IMG/VR virus record: IMGVR_UViG_3300009124_000039
Coordinates: 1-37,766 of that record
DNA: 37,766 nucleotides
Origin: a virus
Direction: 5' to 3' (one strand)
Each line of letters begins with the position of its first letter. Position 1 is the first letter of the stretch. The notes beneath the pieces were generated by a model. It saw nothing but the letters and a program-made list of their open reading frames with translations, ran no database searches and was not told where the DNA came from. Both the position numbers and the translations under genes were made by a program. Positions 1 to 7,320 of this stretch are shown here, one piece after another.

Positions 1-31
1 GTCGGCAGCGTCAGATGTGTATAAGAGACAG
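1..31 (+). other. Nextera/Tn5 sequencing adapter remnant
   Basis: The first 31 bases match the end of the Nextera read-1 adapter from memory. Bases 13-31 are the 19-bp Tn5 mosaic end (AGATGTGTATAAGAGACAG). This is library-preparation sequence, not phage DNA, so the biological sequence starts at about base 32. Confidence 0.97.
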
Positions 32-121
32 GTGGGGACGTCCTTTGCATTTGCACCCGCCCGCCGAATCGAAGGGGGGGGTCATTTGCGCTGAGTGCAT
101 AGGTCACTCCGATAATGTCGA
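32..121. other. left-end non-coding stretch, G-rich
   Basis: No convincing gene is visible between the adapter and the first candidate ORF. The stretch holds a run of eight G at about 75-82, and the right end of the contig (37754-37766) is also G-rich, which fits assembly breaking in low-complexity sequence. If the genome is circular, this stretch would lie just upstream of the large terminase on the minus strand. Confidence 0.4.
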
Positions 122-310
122 TTATGTTAAATTCCACTTCTTGCATGCGACATATAAATAAGGCGTTTGCGCGATGCCACGCGCCAGCGAGCCATGCAAA
201 TAACGCAATGGCACAAGATGTAGTGTCAAACGATTGTAATTGAACGCTCGTTCTGTTATTCGCGCGCACGCGTGTGCGACTGTGAGCCAATGTGCGATTT
301 CGCCACTCAC
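122..310 (-). CDS. possible 62-aa protein of unknown function (doubtful)
   Basis: This open frame starts at a GTG that overlaps the TGA of the preceding 56-aa gene (GTGA), an arrangement seen at many junctions in this operon. The product is rich in His, Leu, Ala and Arg and has very few acidic residues, unlike its neighbours, and I recognise no family. It could be a real gene between the small and large terminase genes of a circular genome, or a chance frame. The overlap is the main support. Confidence 0.3.
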   Translation of the reverse strand: MSGEIAHWLTVAHACARITERAFNYNRLTLHLVPLRYLHGSLARGIAQTPYLYVACKKWNLT

Positions 311-477
311 ACGTCATCACGACCCTGCTCCTGTTCGAGAGCGCGCATAAGCACCTGACGAAAGCCGTGCTCAAAGAAGAACGCGTAAAGCTCTTTCGAC
401 ATGTCCACGCTCAGCGTAGCAGAGCCATCCTCGTGCTCAGTGATCTCGATTACCTTTACCTCGTTAGACGTCGTCAT
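307..477 (-). CDS. small conserved-looking phage protein (56 aa) after the small terminase
   Basis: An ATG at 475-477 lies inside the 3' end of the small terminase gene (14-nt overlap) and opens a 56-codon frame ending in TGA at 307-309. The product has an acidic, beta-rich first half (about residues 6-25, with repeated Val/Ile/Glu) and a helical, hydrophobic second half (about 28-50). This looks like a small globular protein and not a random frame. Its place between terS and, across the contig ends, terL suggests a packaging or late accessory role, but that is inference. I do not recognise a named family. Confidence 0.65.
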   Translation of the reverse strand: MTTSNEVKVIEITEHEDGSATLSVDMSKELYAFFFEHGFRQVLMRALEQEQGRDDV

Positions 478-907
478 CGTCTACCTCTACCGCTTCACCG
501 TCGATCACGTCGCCAAGTAACGCCGCAGCCTGAGCGTGCAAGTCGTTGACGCTGATGTTGATCGCCACGTCACGTTGTCTCGTGTCGTACTGCGCGTTCA
601 GCTTGGACGCCATCCACTTGTCCGTATCCACTTGCAAGCGCGCTACGTTGACCATCGACGGATCAGTTGTCTGCGCCGTATCGACTGCACGCTCGGCGTA
701 ATAGTGTCCAGCCTCTAGCTGTGCAGTCGCGTAACGATCACGTCGACCGGCTTTAGCGTCCAACCACTTCGCCCACAGCTTGTACCCGATGTTCTGCTCC
801 TTCATGATGTTACGCACGCTCTTGCCCTGCGCTATCTGCTCAAACAGCTCATCCTCACCGACCGCTTCTAACGCTGCGATCTTTGTCTTGCCTACTTCAC
901 CGCCCAT
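464..907 (-). CDS. terS: terminase small subunit (Sf6 gp1-like)
   Basis: Small terminases bind phage DNA and present it to the large terminase motor for packaging. The 147-aa length is typical. Residues about 15-50 form a helix-turn-helix of the 'GKSVRNIMKEQNIGYKLWAKWL' kind (shown here only as a motif type). Residues about 75-105 carry the Sf6-type segment 'VARLQVDTDKWMASKLNAQY', matching the family pattern of a helix followed by K-W-x-x-S-K. The C-terminus is very acidic (about seven Asp/Glu before the end). It overlaps the DUF6378 gene upstream by 11 nt and the 56-aa gene downstream. The large terminase is at the other end of the contig on the same strand, so the two would be near neighbours in a circular map. 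Confidence 0.75.
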   Translation of the reverse strand: MGGEVGKTKIAALEAVGEDELFEQIAQGKSVRNIMKEQNIGYKLWAKWLDAKAGRRDRYATAQLEAGHYYAERAVDTAQTTDPSMVNVARLQVDTDKWMASKLNAQYDTRQRDVAINISVNDLHAQAAALLGDVIDGEAVEVDDDDV

Positions 908-1169
908 CGCTCACAATTTCTCCTGTTAATGCTGCATAGCCGCAGATGTCGACCCAGTGATCCTGTTTCCGCGGCGACGTCTTACTGCGTGCTATCTTTA
1001 GCAGTATCATCATGTTGGCCACGTCCACTACTGTGAAGTCGTGATCCAGATAGGACGACCACAACGCTGCGATCGTCTCAAAGTTATCCTTTGCGTCTCC
1101 GTAATCCTTGTTGCGATCCCCACTGATCACGCCCTCTGCTATCGCCAGTATTTCTTCTCTCGTTACCAT
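897..1169 (-). CDS. DUF6378-type phage protein
   Basis: This 90-aa protein has the layout I associate with DUF6378: 'REEILAIAEGVISGDRNKDYG' near the N-terminus, then 'DNFETIAALWSSYL', then 'DVANMMILLKIARSK' and a closing 'WVDICGYAAL'. The family is common in tailed phages and has no established biochemical role; the paired helices resemble all-alpha nucleotide pyrophosphohydrolases, but no metal-binding motif is clear. It starts inside the end of the 197-aa gene (7-nt overlap) and its end overlaps terS, so it is translated as part of the same operon. Confidence 0.7.
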   Translation of the reverse strand: MVTREEILAIAEGVISGDRNKDYGDAKDNFETIAALWSSYLDHDFTVVDVANMMILLKIARSKTSPRKQDHWVDICGYAALTGEIVSDGR

Positions 1170-1756
1170 GGTATTTCATCTCCACCTAAATCCCAGTTGA
1201 TGCGATCGTCTCCATCACGCACCATCCGCGTTACCTTTGCATTCGGAAACGCATTGAACGCATTGTTCAGGAAAGTCTCCGTCCAGTCAAACCTGATCAC
1301 GCGCGCAGCATCCTCGAAGCTGTACACGATCCAGCTTGGATGCTTCTTCCGTAGCTCCGCCCACCCGTGCAATGCAAAGCACACGATCACGTCATCGATC
1401 TCCACGCAGTACGCGTGCGGCGGCAGCGGCTTGTGCCCTGCATCCTCCGCAGCCTTCTCCAAGACGTCCCACGCCCTCATGAGCTGCGTTGCGATCTGAT
1501 TAGTGCCAACCACGTCATCCGCATCCACACGCTCTCTGAGCGCCTCGTATGCCGCCTCGAAGCGTCCAGCTAAATCCGGAGACACTAAGTCTGGCAACGT
1601 GTCACCCCACTTCGCAATCTTCTCTCTTGCCTTTTCATCGAGCGGACGCAACTGGCCCCATACGCCAGCACTGATCTTAGTCCCCTCACTATTCAACGTC
1701 CCTCTCGCCTTCGCTTCCCTATGGTTAGCCAGCGAACGCTTCCCTTTCTTTGCCAT
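1163..1756 (-). CDS. 197-aa phage protein with an SSB-like C-terminal tip
   Basis: I do not recognise the fold. The N-terminus (1-20) is basic (MAKKGKRSLANHREAK). The middle (about 45-105) is helical and charged, and the second half is a mixed alpha/beta domain with conserved-looking aromatic residues. The last residues, 'GGDEIPW', resemble the acidic-plus-hydrophobic tip used by single-stranded DNA-binding proteins to recruit partners. A purine-rich Shine-Dalgarno (GGAGGAG) lies upstream of the ATG. It is the first gene after the 156-bp repeat region, so its translation and perhaps transcription depend on that element. A replication-linked role is inferred from position only. Confidence 0.6.
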   Translation of the reverse strand: MAKKGKRSLANHREAKARGTLNSEGTKISAGVWGQLRPLDEKAREKIAKWGDTLPDLVSPDLAGRFEAAYEALRERVDADDVVGTNQIATQLMRAWDVLEKAAEDAGHKPLPPHAYCVEIDDVIVCFALHGWAELRKKHPSWIVYSFEDAARVIRFDWTETFLNNAFNAFPNAKVTRMVRDGDDRINWDLGGDEIPW

Positions 1757-1912
1757 GCTACAACTCCTCCACTTTCCTCAGTTACTTTCACCTCAGTCCG
1801 AAGTTACCTCCTCAGTTACGTATATATACGTAATAACTGAGGAGGAACTAAAATCGGCCTCTTTTACCTCACTTCCTCACTCCACCTCAGTTCAACTGAG
1901 GAAACTGAGGAA
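1757..1912. repeat. CCTCAGT repeat cluster with two large palindromes (possible origin or operator)
   Basis: Forward copies of CCTCAGT(T) start at 1776, 1791, 1810 and 1885. Inverted copies end at 1842, 1901 and 1910. Degenerate copies CCTCACTT and CCTCACTC start at 1867 and 1875. Two form hairpins: 12-bp arms at 1807-1818 and 1834-1845, with an internal 18-bp perfect palindrome TTACGTATATATACGTAA at 1816-1833; and a second near-perfect palindrome CCTCAGTTCAACTGAGG at 1885-1901. The AT-rich centre and clustered motifs fit a replication origin or an operator, inside an otherwise gapless operon. On the minus strand the same motif reads ACTGAGG and partly supplies the Shine-Dalgarno for the next gene. 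No factor-independent terminator T-tract is seen. Confidence 0.8.
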
Positions 1913-2173
1913 CTAATGCAAAGTGCCATTCGACCCCTCTCTAAGCAACGCAATATTCAGCGCCTTGGCCATCGTCACGTCGGTGTCGATGCCTTGCAGC
2001 ACCTCCATCACGAATGCCACGTCATCACCCGCCGATGACATCATTGGCATCTCATCTGCGCACCACTCGATCACGGCGCCTCCGATTTCCTCGTCCCATA
2101 CGATGCGCCCAAGCTCCAGCTTGTTTTCGTCTTCTTCTATTTCACGTATTGGCGTTGGTAGTGTCATTGTCAC
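1913..2173 (-). CDS. small acidic protein of unknown function (86 aa)
   Basis: The ATG at 2171-2173 overlaps the TGA of the preceding nuclease-like gene (ATGA), so translation is probably coupled. The product is acidic, with runs such as 'REIEEDENKLELG' near the N-terminus and a helical C-terminal half. I recognise no family. It is the last gene before the 1757-1912 repeat region. Acidic proteins of this size in phage early regions are often host-takeover or DNA-mimic proteins, but nothing specific supports that here. Confidence 0.6.
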   Translation of the reverse strand: MTMTLPTPIREIEEDENKLELGRIVWDEEIGGAVIEWCADEMPMMSSAGDDVAFVMEVLQGIDTDVTMAKALNIALLREGSNGTLH

Positions 2174-2592
2174 AGCTCCTTAAACTTAGCTATGTCGAAG
2201 TGTACCATAGGCTCGATGTCTTGTGGATCGTCTCGTCGCGTCGTTCCGCCGACCTCAACGTAAAAATCCTCGAGCGACGGCGGCAGCCGCACCATGCCAG
2301 CCTTGTCCGTCCACTGCACGGCGAGGAAGCACGGCAGCCCCGTAGTCATCGTTAGCAGGCGCGCCTGCGTCGCCTTGTAGAGCGACAGCATGTACGTCGG
2401 GTACGTGTTCATTGCGATCTTGCGTTGCCTAGCTTCGATGAACGCGACCGCTTTCCCGTCGCGCATCGCCATGAAGTCTAGGCTCAGCTTCATTGGCATC
2501 TTTGTGAGCATGCAGTTGTAGTGCTTCTCAATCTTTGCCGCGAGGCGGCGCTCGTTGTTGCGGTCGACTTGCGTTTCGTATGTTGGCCTCAT
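2170..2592 (-). CDS. probable PD-(D/E)XK-superfamily nuclease (VRR-NUC or resolvase-like)
   Basis: The 140-aa protein reads as a compact restriction-fold domain: an N-terminal helix (about 10-25), then a strand with an acidic residue in 'LSLDFMAM', then 'KAVAFIEARQRK', which would place the E-x-K/R catalytic pair in the next strand, followed by a helix and 'PCFLAVQW'. The catalytic Lys of the classic E-x-K appears as Arg, so activity is uncertain. The gene overlaps both neighbours by 4 nt (ATGA). In this operon a small nuclease would serve recombination or genome-end processing. It could instead be an inactive member. Confidence 0.5.
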   Translation of the reverse strand: MRPTYETQVDRNNERRLAAKIEKHYNCMLTKMPMKLSLDFMAMRDGKAVAFIEARQRKIAMNTYPTYMLSLYKATQARLLTMTTGLPCFLAVQWTDKAGMVRLPPSLEDFYVEVGGTTRRDDPQDIEPMVHFDIAKFKEL

Positions 2593-2780
2593 AATCCAAG
2601 CCCCGCGCGAATGTTTCTTTTAGCTTGGTTTTGCCATTCTTCTAACTCGTCTATAGCCATCAAAGTTAACTTAAACGCTTGCAGAGCATCTAACATCTCT
2701 ACGTGCTCTTCATAGATTAGCTCAAATTCGTCAGTACCTTCTTTATGCACGATGCTAATAACTTGCTTTGTGTTACTCAT
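2589..2780 (-). CDS. small protein of unknown function (63 aa)
   Basis: A longer frame reaches 2828, but the start at 2780 fits better: its ATG overlaps the stop of the preceding gene by 8 nt (ATGAGTAA), like the other junctions here, and it removes a poorly coding Arg/Ser-rich N-terminus. The product has a short beta segment, then a helix rich in Glu, Leu and Gln (about residues 25-55) that could form a coiled coil. Family not recognised. Confidence 0.55.
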   Translation of the reverse strand: MSNTKQVISIVHKEGTDEFELIYEEHVEMLDALQAFKLTLMAIDELEEWQNQAKRNIRAGLGL

Positions 2781-2997
2781 TGATCTGCTCCTCCAGCTCC
2801 TTAATACGTTTCTGCATCCGCTTTCCATGCGCTGCGAGCTTCAGCGTTAAATGCCACAGCCCGCGAATGTGTAGTGACCCTTCCCTTGGCCAGTATAGAT
2901 GCTCCTTGCAGTGCATACTCTCAACGCCGTCCGCGACCTCGATGCTGTCTTTGTACACTTCCAAGCGATCGTAGTAATAGTCGAAATCTTTACTCAT
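2773..2997 (-). CDS. small protein of unknown function with C-terminal helix (74 aa)
   Basis: The protein begins with a Tyr/Asp-rich stretch (MSKDFDYYYDRLEVY) and contains a Cys-His-Trp-rich middle. It ends in a charged helix with heptad-like Leu/Ile spacing. Its ATG overlaps the TGA/TAG end of the gene before it by 4 nt. No family recognised; the position in the early operon is the only functional hint. Confidence 0.6.
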   Translation of the reverse strand: MSKDFDYYYDRLEVYKDSIEVADGVESMHCKEHLYWPREGSLHIRGLWHLTLKLAAHGKRMQKRIKELEEQINE

Positions 2998-3233
2998 AGT
3001 TCCCTCTCCAATTGTCTGAGCCTGAACGCCAGCTCACGTAGCTGCTCGCTCATGCCCTTTTCTATGTGCGCGCTAAACAGCGGCCGGCGATCCTTTGCGC
3101 TGTACGCCTGCCCCGCTATGAGCGCGAACGTCTTTGCGTCCGGCGCAATCTCGAATGTTATGTGCGCCACCTCAAAGTGCTCGCGCGGTGCGTCGGGATG
3201 ACGCTGCTTAGATTTCTGGCTGTGACGGCTCAT
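2994..3233 (-). CDS. small basic protein of unknown function (79 aa)
   Basis: The start chosen is the ATG at 3231-3233, which overlaps the TGA of the primase-helicase gene (ATGA). A longer frame to 3278 lies wholly inside that gene and is not needed. The N-terminus is basic (Ser/Arg/His/Lys-rich), the middle is a likely beta segment ('FEVAHITFEIAP'), and the C-terminus is a charged helix ending in Glu-Leu. Function unknown; co-translated with the primase-helicase. Confidence 0.6.
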   Translation of the reverse strand: MSRHSQKSKQRHPDAPREHFEVAHITFEIAPDAKTFALIAGQAYSAKDRRPLFSAHIEKGMSEQLRELAFRLRQLEREL

Positions 3234-5425
3234 CACCCCACCTCCGACGCGTTGATCCATTCCCCGACGACGACGCACTGCACGTCCCGCCCCTGCCGTT
3301 TATCTGGCCACTCTTCGACCTTCAGCACGTTTGTCTCGATCCACTTCTTCAGGATTGCCTTAGCGCGCGCCTTCTCGTGCTGCTTGTCCAAGTCTAGGTC
3401 GAGCTGCACGGCCACCGCATTGCCCGCCCACGACTTAGCGCGTGCATCTGCGCGCATTGGCTCGCCCCGTTCCGCGGCCGCCCCGATGAGACGCTGCACG
3501 GCCTGCGCGTCTTTTGCGCTGACCCCGTCGAACAAGTCTGGCATTTTGAACGGCACGCAGACGCCCACGTATTCGCCGTTTGGCAGCTCCACCCCGTGCA
3601 TACGCCGGTACAGCGCCTTTGCGGCCGGCGGTGCGAGGTTTGCCTTTCCGTCGTCTACGCGGAATATGCCGAGCGCCTCATGCTCCGACACGCCCAGCTT
3701 CATCGCGTCTTCTTGGCTAACACGATTGATGACGCGTGCTGCGCGAGCTGCACCGATCAACGATCCGGCGCCGCGGACGCTGTCGACCGTTGCGTCTTCG
3801 CCGTTTGTCTTGCGAATGTGGTGCGTTAGCACGATCGCGGCGTCGGTCTTGTCTGCGACGTAGCGCGCCGCTGCGACCGCCGCGTTCATTGCGACGTTAT
3901 CGTTTTCGTTGATGTCGTTGAAACCTACCCACGGGTCTATGATGACCAGCCCAATGTTGTGGCGTTTTATCTTTTCGATCATGTACTCTAGCATATCTTC
4001 GTCCGTTACGATGCCGTCACGCGTTTGCTTTGCGAACTGGATCATGAGATCACGGCCAGCGTCGAGGAATAGCTTGCCGCGTATGTCCTCCGGCTTGATG
4101 CCATAGTGGATGAAGATGGCCGCGAAACGTCGCTGCATTTCCTCGTATGGGTCTTCGCCGTTGATGACCCACACGTTGCACTGCTCGCGAACCGGCTCCT
4201 CCAGTAGCGGCTTGCCCAGCGCAATGGCGCACGATTCTACTTGCTGCATGGATGTCTTACCCACGCCGCCCATCGACGCCAGCACGCTCACGTATCCGCG
4301 GATGTAGTGCGTGCCATATATCCAACGCCGCTTTGGTATAAGCGACGGGTCGATAACCTCGAACTCAGTTGGCCACTGGCGCTCGCTCTCGAGCTGTATC
4401 TGCTTGGCCTCTTCATAAAGTTGCGCGGTTGCTAGTGCTTCACGCAATTTTGTTTCGCCGGCCTCACGTAGGTAGTCGTTTGCGTCCTTGACGTTTTCGG
4501 CGTCTAGCTGGTCGAAGCGTATGACGTGCACCTGCGTGCTTCCGTCGCCCTTCAGGACGTCGACGCACTTTTCGATGTCGAGGTCAGGGTCTGCGCATAT
4601 CGTCACGTCTGAGGCGCGTGGAGGCGTGTACGTCGCCATTCCCGCTTTGCCGAAGGTGCAGATCACCGCCGCATCGTCTTTGGCTGCCTGCCGTATGCTG
4701 AGCGCGTCCTCCGGCCCCTCGACAATGACGATTGGCTTTTCGCCTTGCGTTTCTCCGATCTGCATTACGTTGCCGGCAATCACGCCGCGCGAATATTTCG
4801 CAATGCCGTTGACCTCGCGCTTCTTTCCCTCTGGCGTTATGAGAACGCTCTGGATGCCCTCGATTTCGCCCTCCGGTGTTGTCGCTGCGAAGATAATCGC
4901 GGGCCCGTCATAGACGTTGGGGCTAAACTTTGCCACGTTGACCGCTGCGCTCGCTCTGAGGCCGCGTGAATTGAGGTAAAGAAGCGCAGGCTTTACCGCG
5001 TCTAGGTTTTCTCTTGTGATCGGTACGGCGCGCTCCCACGCCTCCTGCGCCTTCTTGATTTTGTCTCTGCGGCTTTCCTCGTCACGTATGATTAAGTCTT
5101 TACTGGCCAGACGTGCAACCAAACGCTCCAGTTCACTTGGTATATACGGTTGTATATCCGAGTTCTCGAGTTGCTTTGGGTTTTCGCCGCCGCGCTTAAA
5201 GCCGCTGCCAATTGTTGACTTTATCTCGAAATCCTTGAGCCCGATCTGACGCGCCGCCGCGTGCAGTTGCAGGATGGCCGCGTCAATGTTGGCCGGCGAC
5301 ATGTGTGCGTGCCTGCCGATTGAAAATGCTGCTTTGTTTAAGTTTTCGTTTCTGCCGCCCTTCATGGACGCAATGACGTCGCCTACTGCTCCATCGACGA
5401 CCTTATTAAAATATGCTTCTGACAT
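3233..5425 (-). CDS. primase-helicase: Toprim domain fused to RepA-type AAA ATPase
   Basis: This 730-aa protein probably unwinds DNA and lays primers at the phage fork. Residues 1-130 are a helical N-terminal domain. Residues about 230-325 are a Toprim domain, with the acidic motif 'VEGPEDALSI' (235-244), 'CADPDLD' (277-283) and 'DANDYL' (314-319). Residues about 365-600 are a RepA/AAA_25 ATPase: Walker A 'ASMGGVGKTS' (383-392), Walker B 'LVIIDPW' (493-499), 'LTHHIRK' (533-539) and 'RGAGSLIGAAR' (551-561). The C-terminal 130 residues look like a linker plus a winged-helix-like domain. No N-terminal zinc-binding Cys cluster is present, unlike T7 gp4. No DNA polymerase is encoded in the window, so it presumably recruits host enzymes. 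Confidence 0.9.
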   Translation of the reverse strand: MSEAYFNKVVDGAVGDVIASMKGGRNENLNKAAFSIGRHAHMSPANIDAAILQLHAAARQIGLKDFEIKSTIGSGFKRGGENPKQLENSDIQPYIPSELERLVARLASKDLIIRDEESRRDKIKKAQEAWERAVPITRENLDAVKPALLYLNSRGLRASAAVNVAKFSPNVYDGPAIIFAATTPEGEIEGIQSVLITPEGKKREVNGIAKYSRGVIAGNVMQIGETQGEKPIVIVEGPEDALSIRQAAKDDAAVICTFGKAGMATYTPPRASDVTICADPDLDIEKCVDVLKGDGSTQVHVIRFDQLDAENVKDANDYLREAGETKLREALATAQLYEEAKQIQLESERQWPTEFEVIDPSLIPKRRWIYGTHYIRGYVSVLASMGGVGKTSMQQVESCAIALGKPLLEEPVREQCNVWVINGEDPYEEMQRRFAAIFIHYGIKPEDIRGKLFLDAGRDLMIQFAKQTRDGIVTDEDMLEYMIEKIKRHNIGLVIIDPWVGFNDINENDNVAMNAAVAAARYVADKTDAAIVLTHHIRKTNGEDATVDSVRGAGSLIGAARAARVINRVSQEDAMKLGVSEHEALGIFRVDDGKANLAPPAAKALYRRMHGVELPNGEYVGVCVPFKMPDLFDGVSAKDAQAVQRLIGAAAERGEPMRADARAKSWAGNAVAVQLDLDLDKQHEKARAKAILKKWIETNVLKVEEWPDKRQGRDVQCVVVGEWINASEVG

Positions 5426-5484
5426 TCGTTTCCCCGTGCGTCGTTGTACGTAGGGCGCCGCAGCGCCCCACGTTATTACATTTG

Positions 5485-6063
5485 TTAGAACCCGAAGTTA
5501 TTGTCTCCGGCTGGCGCCGCCGCTGGCTCCGGTGCAGGAGCTGGCGCCGCTGCCACAGGCGCTTCCGGTGCAGCGTCTGCCGCGGGCTTGTCGATCCATG
5601 TGCGGATGTTGAAGCCTACGTCATACGACGTGCCCTTGCCTACGACGACAGGTGTTGTCGACGTCACTTGGACGACCGGAACTTTGCCAGCAGTGAACTC
5701 TGGCATTGTCTCAGCTTGGTTGTACAGCTTTGCAATGAACTGGCCCAATCCGTATGAATTGCCAGAAAACTCCGCAGCGCGCCCATCACTGAGCCAGCAA
5801 TTGACGCTAAAGCCTTGCTTGTGGCTTTCGCTTGGACGCTCAGTGCGCTGAGCTGGCGACGGCCACGGCTGCCAATCGCGGACGCCGATGTCAATGTGAA
5901 GCCACCCGAAGGTAACGTCTTTAATGTCGATCGCAAAGCCGCGATCCATGTCGATAGCTTCATCGCCTGCCTCCGTCTTAGCCCACCAGCGGTTTTGCGG
6001 TAGGTTGCCGCGTATGTAAACGCCGGTGTTTTCGCCGTCAGTTGATCCGAATGAAATTGGCAT
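5485..6063 (-). CDS. probable single-stranded DNA-binding protein
   Basis: The 192-aa product has a beta-rich N-terminal domain (about 1-145, rich in Trp, Tyr and Phe, as in OB folds). It is followed by a 30-residue Ala/Pro linker (about 150-185) and a short tip 'GDNNFGF'. This architecture is that of phage SSB proteins, whose acidic-aromatic tail contacts the primase-helicase and nucleases. Placement between the exonuclease and the primase-helicase agrees. The Shine-Dalgarno AAGGAG lies about 8 nt before the ATG. No family-specific motif was matched, so the call rests on architecture and context. Confidence 0.5.
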   Translation of the reverse strand: MPISFGSTDGENTGVYIRGNLPQNRWWAKTEAGDEAIDMDRGFAIDIKDVTFGWLHIDIGVRDWQPWPSPAQRTERPSESHKQGFSVNCWLSDGRAAEFSGNSYGLGQFIAKLYNQAETMPEFTAGKVPVVQVTSTTPVVVGKGTSYDVGFNIRTWIDKPAADAAPEAPVAAAPAPAPEPAAAPAGDNNFGF

Positions 6064-6079
6064 AATGTGTCTCCTTGAC

Positions 6080-6874
6080 TTAATTTGCCTGAGTAAATTT
6101 AAACGACCAAGGCGGAATACGGATCGTAGTTAACTCTCCGTAATCGTAACCCCAATCGTCGTTTGCTTGCGCTATTGCGTATTGCTCTAACGCGTACTGG
6201 ACAGCCGCATCGCCTTCGTTAAGGCTTTCGGTGTCGAGTTCGTAAATACCTACTTTGTATGGTGCGTCTTTGCCGACAGCTATAAAGATAAACCGATCTA
6301 CCTCATGTCCGTCAAGCTCCATTACGCGACGATACCAGCTTTCCTGTATGTGGTAGCCCAAATTTGCCGCCTGCTTTGCAAAGCCATCAGGCGATGGATC
6401 GATCGTCGTCTTCAAGTCTAACAGGCACGCTATGTCAGTGCGCCACCCGTCAGGACGTGCGCGCATGTCAACGCCTGTGAGCGCGTCTGTCGTTAATATG
6501 CTAGCCTCGCACACAAGTTTACCGGATAGCAACTCAGCGGCCGCGCTATTAGCCCTGACGGCCTCCGCCATGCGGTGCACCTTGTCGTATTCCTGCGTGT
6601 TTAAGATGATCGCACCGGCAGCGTCTGCGCTTTCTTTTAGCTCGTTGTATTCTTTTCCGGCGCGTCTGCCGCCCCACTCCCAGATTGTATCTGCGAGATG
6701 CGGCTCAAAGGTAAGCGTGTGCGCCGCTGACCCCATCAGCATCGCCGTCGTCTCCTTACGCTCGCCGTGCTTGTAATCGGCCAGCGATTGCAGCGCGATC
6801 GTCTTTGCGCCTGACGACGATAGGTGGTGCAATTGGTGGTAGTTTTCGTTTGGTATGTCGTAGTGTACTGGCAT
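6080..6874 (-). CDS. RecE/ExoVIII-like PD-(D/E)XK exonuclease
   Basis: This probably degrades one strand of duplex DNA from an end to feed recombination or packaging intermediates. Motifs fit the ExoVIII-like PDDEXK family: 'GSAAHTLTFEP' (48-58), 'RARPD' (138-142), catalytic 'LLDLKTT' (151-157, giving D142, D153 and K155) and the downstream 'YHIQESWYR' with Gln177. The 264-aa length equals a stand-alone nuclease domain. Its ATG overlaps the stop of the RuvC gene (TAATG). No RecT-like annealase is next to it; the neighbouring SSB-like protein may act instead. Confidence 0.8.
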   Translation of the reverse strand: MPVHYDIPNENYHQLHHLSSSGAKTIALQSLADYKHGERKETTAMLMGSAAHTLTFEPHLADTIWEWGGRRAGKEYNELKESADAAGAIILNTQEYDKVHRMAEAVRANSAAAELLSGKLVCEASILTTDALTGVDMRARPDGWRTDIACLLDLKTTIDPSPDGFAKQAANLGYHIQESWYRRVMELDGHEVDRFIFIAVGKDAPYKVGIYELDTESLNEGDAAVQYALEQYAIAQANDDWGYDYGELTTIRIPPWSFKFTQAN

Positions 6875-7320
6875 TAGTTCTTTCCCTTTCCGTAAAGCGC
6901 AATCAGAAGCGCCTCCGCACGGTGTTCGTCCTTCTTGCGTTTAAGCTGGCCAGCTAAATTAGGGAACCATTGCTGCGCCAGCCTACGTGCGGCGTCCTTG
7001 TCGCGCGGCAGGTTGAGAGAACGCTTCCAATTGTTAGGCGTCACTAGCGTATATGGCGAGCGCGATAGCGCGCACGTCGTCACGATCTGACCGAACCCGT
7101 ATCCAAGTTTAAATGTCGATGACACGCCCTGCTTTGGCATGGCCTGCTGTTTCTCGATGTAAATGTGATCCACGCGCTCGACCGACGTTAATATGTCCAT
7201 CAGTGCTACTACGTCGACGCCGCCCTCATCGTATGTTGGTAAGTCGTGAACCTCTGCCCAATCGTCGCCGACGATGGCAACGCCGCCTGTACGGTATCCG
7301 CAATCAACTCCGATGATCAT
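6874..7320 (-). CDS. RuvC-like Holliday junction resolvase
   Basis: The RNase H-fold signature is clear: 'MIIGVDCGYRTGG' at the start with catalytic D6, 'HIYIEKQQ' with E56, and 'KKDEHRAEALLIALYG' near the C-terminus with D131 and E136. It should resolve branched DNA before or during packaging. The start at 7320 was chosen because it begins directly with the core strand; an in-frame ATG at 7332 adds four residues. The 5' end overlaps the ribbon-helix-helix gene by 17 nt. Length 148 aa is close to the phage RuvC-like norm. Confidence 0.85.
   Translation of the reverse strand: MIIGVDCGYRTGGVAIVGDDWAEVHDLPTYDEGGVDVVALMDILTSVERVDHIYIEKQQAMPKQGVSSTFKLGYGFGQIVTTCALSRSPYTLVTPNNWKRSLNLPRDKDAARRLAQQWFPNLAGQLKRKKDEHRAEALLIALYGKGKN

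Noticed and set aside
3066-3863. 265-aa plus-strand frame over the primase-helicase gene
   Set aside because: It lies antisense to a clear conserved gene, has Ser/Arg/Ala-rich low-complexity composition and no Shine-Dalgarno.
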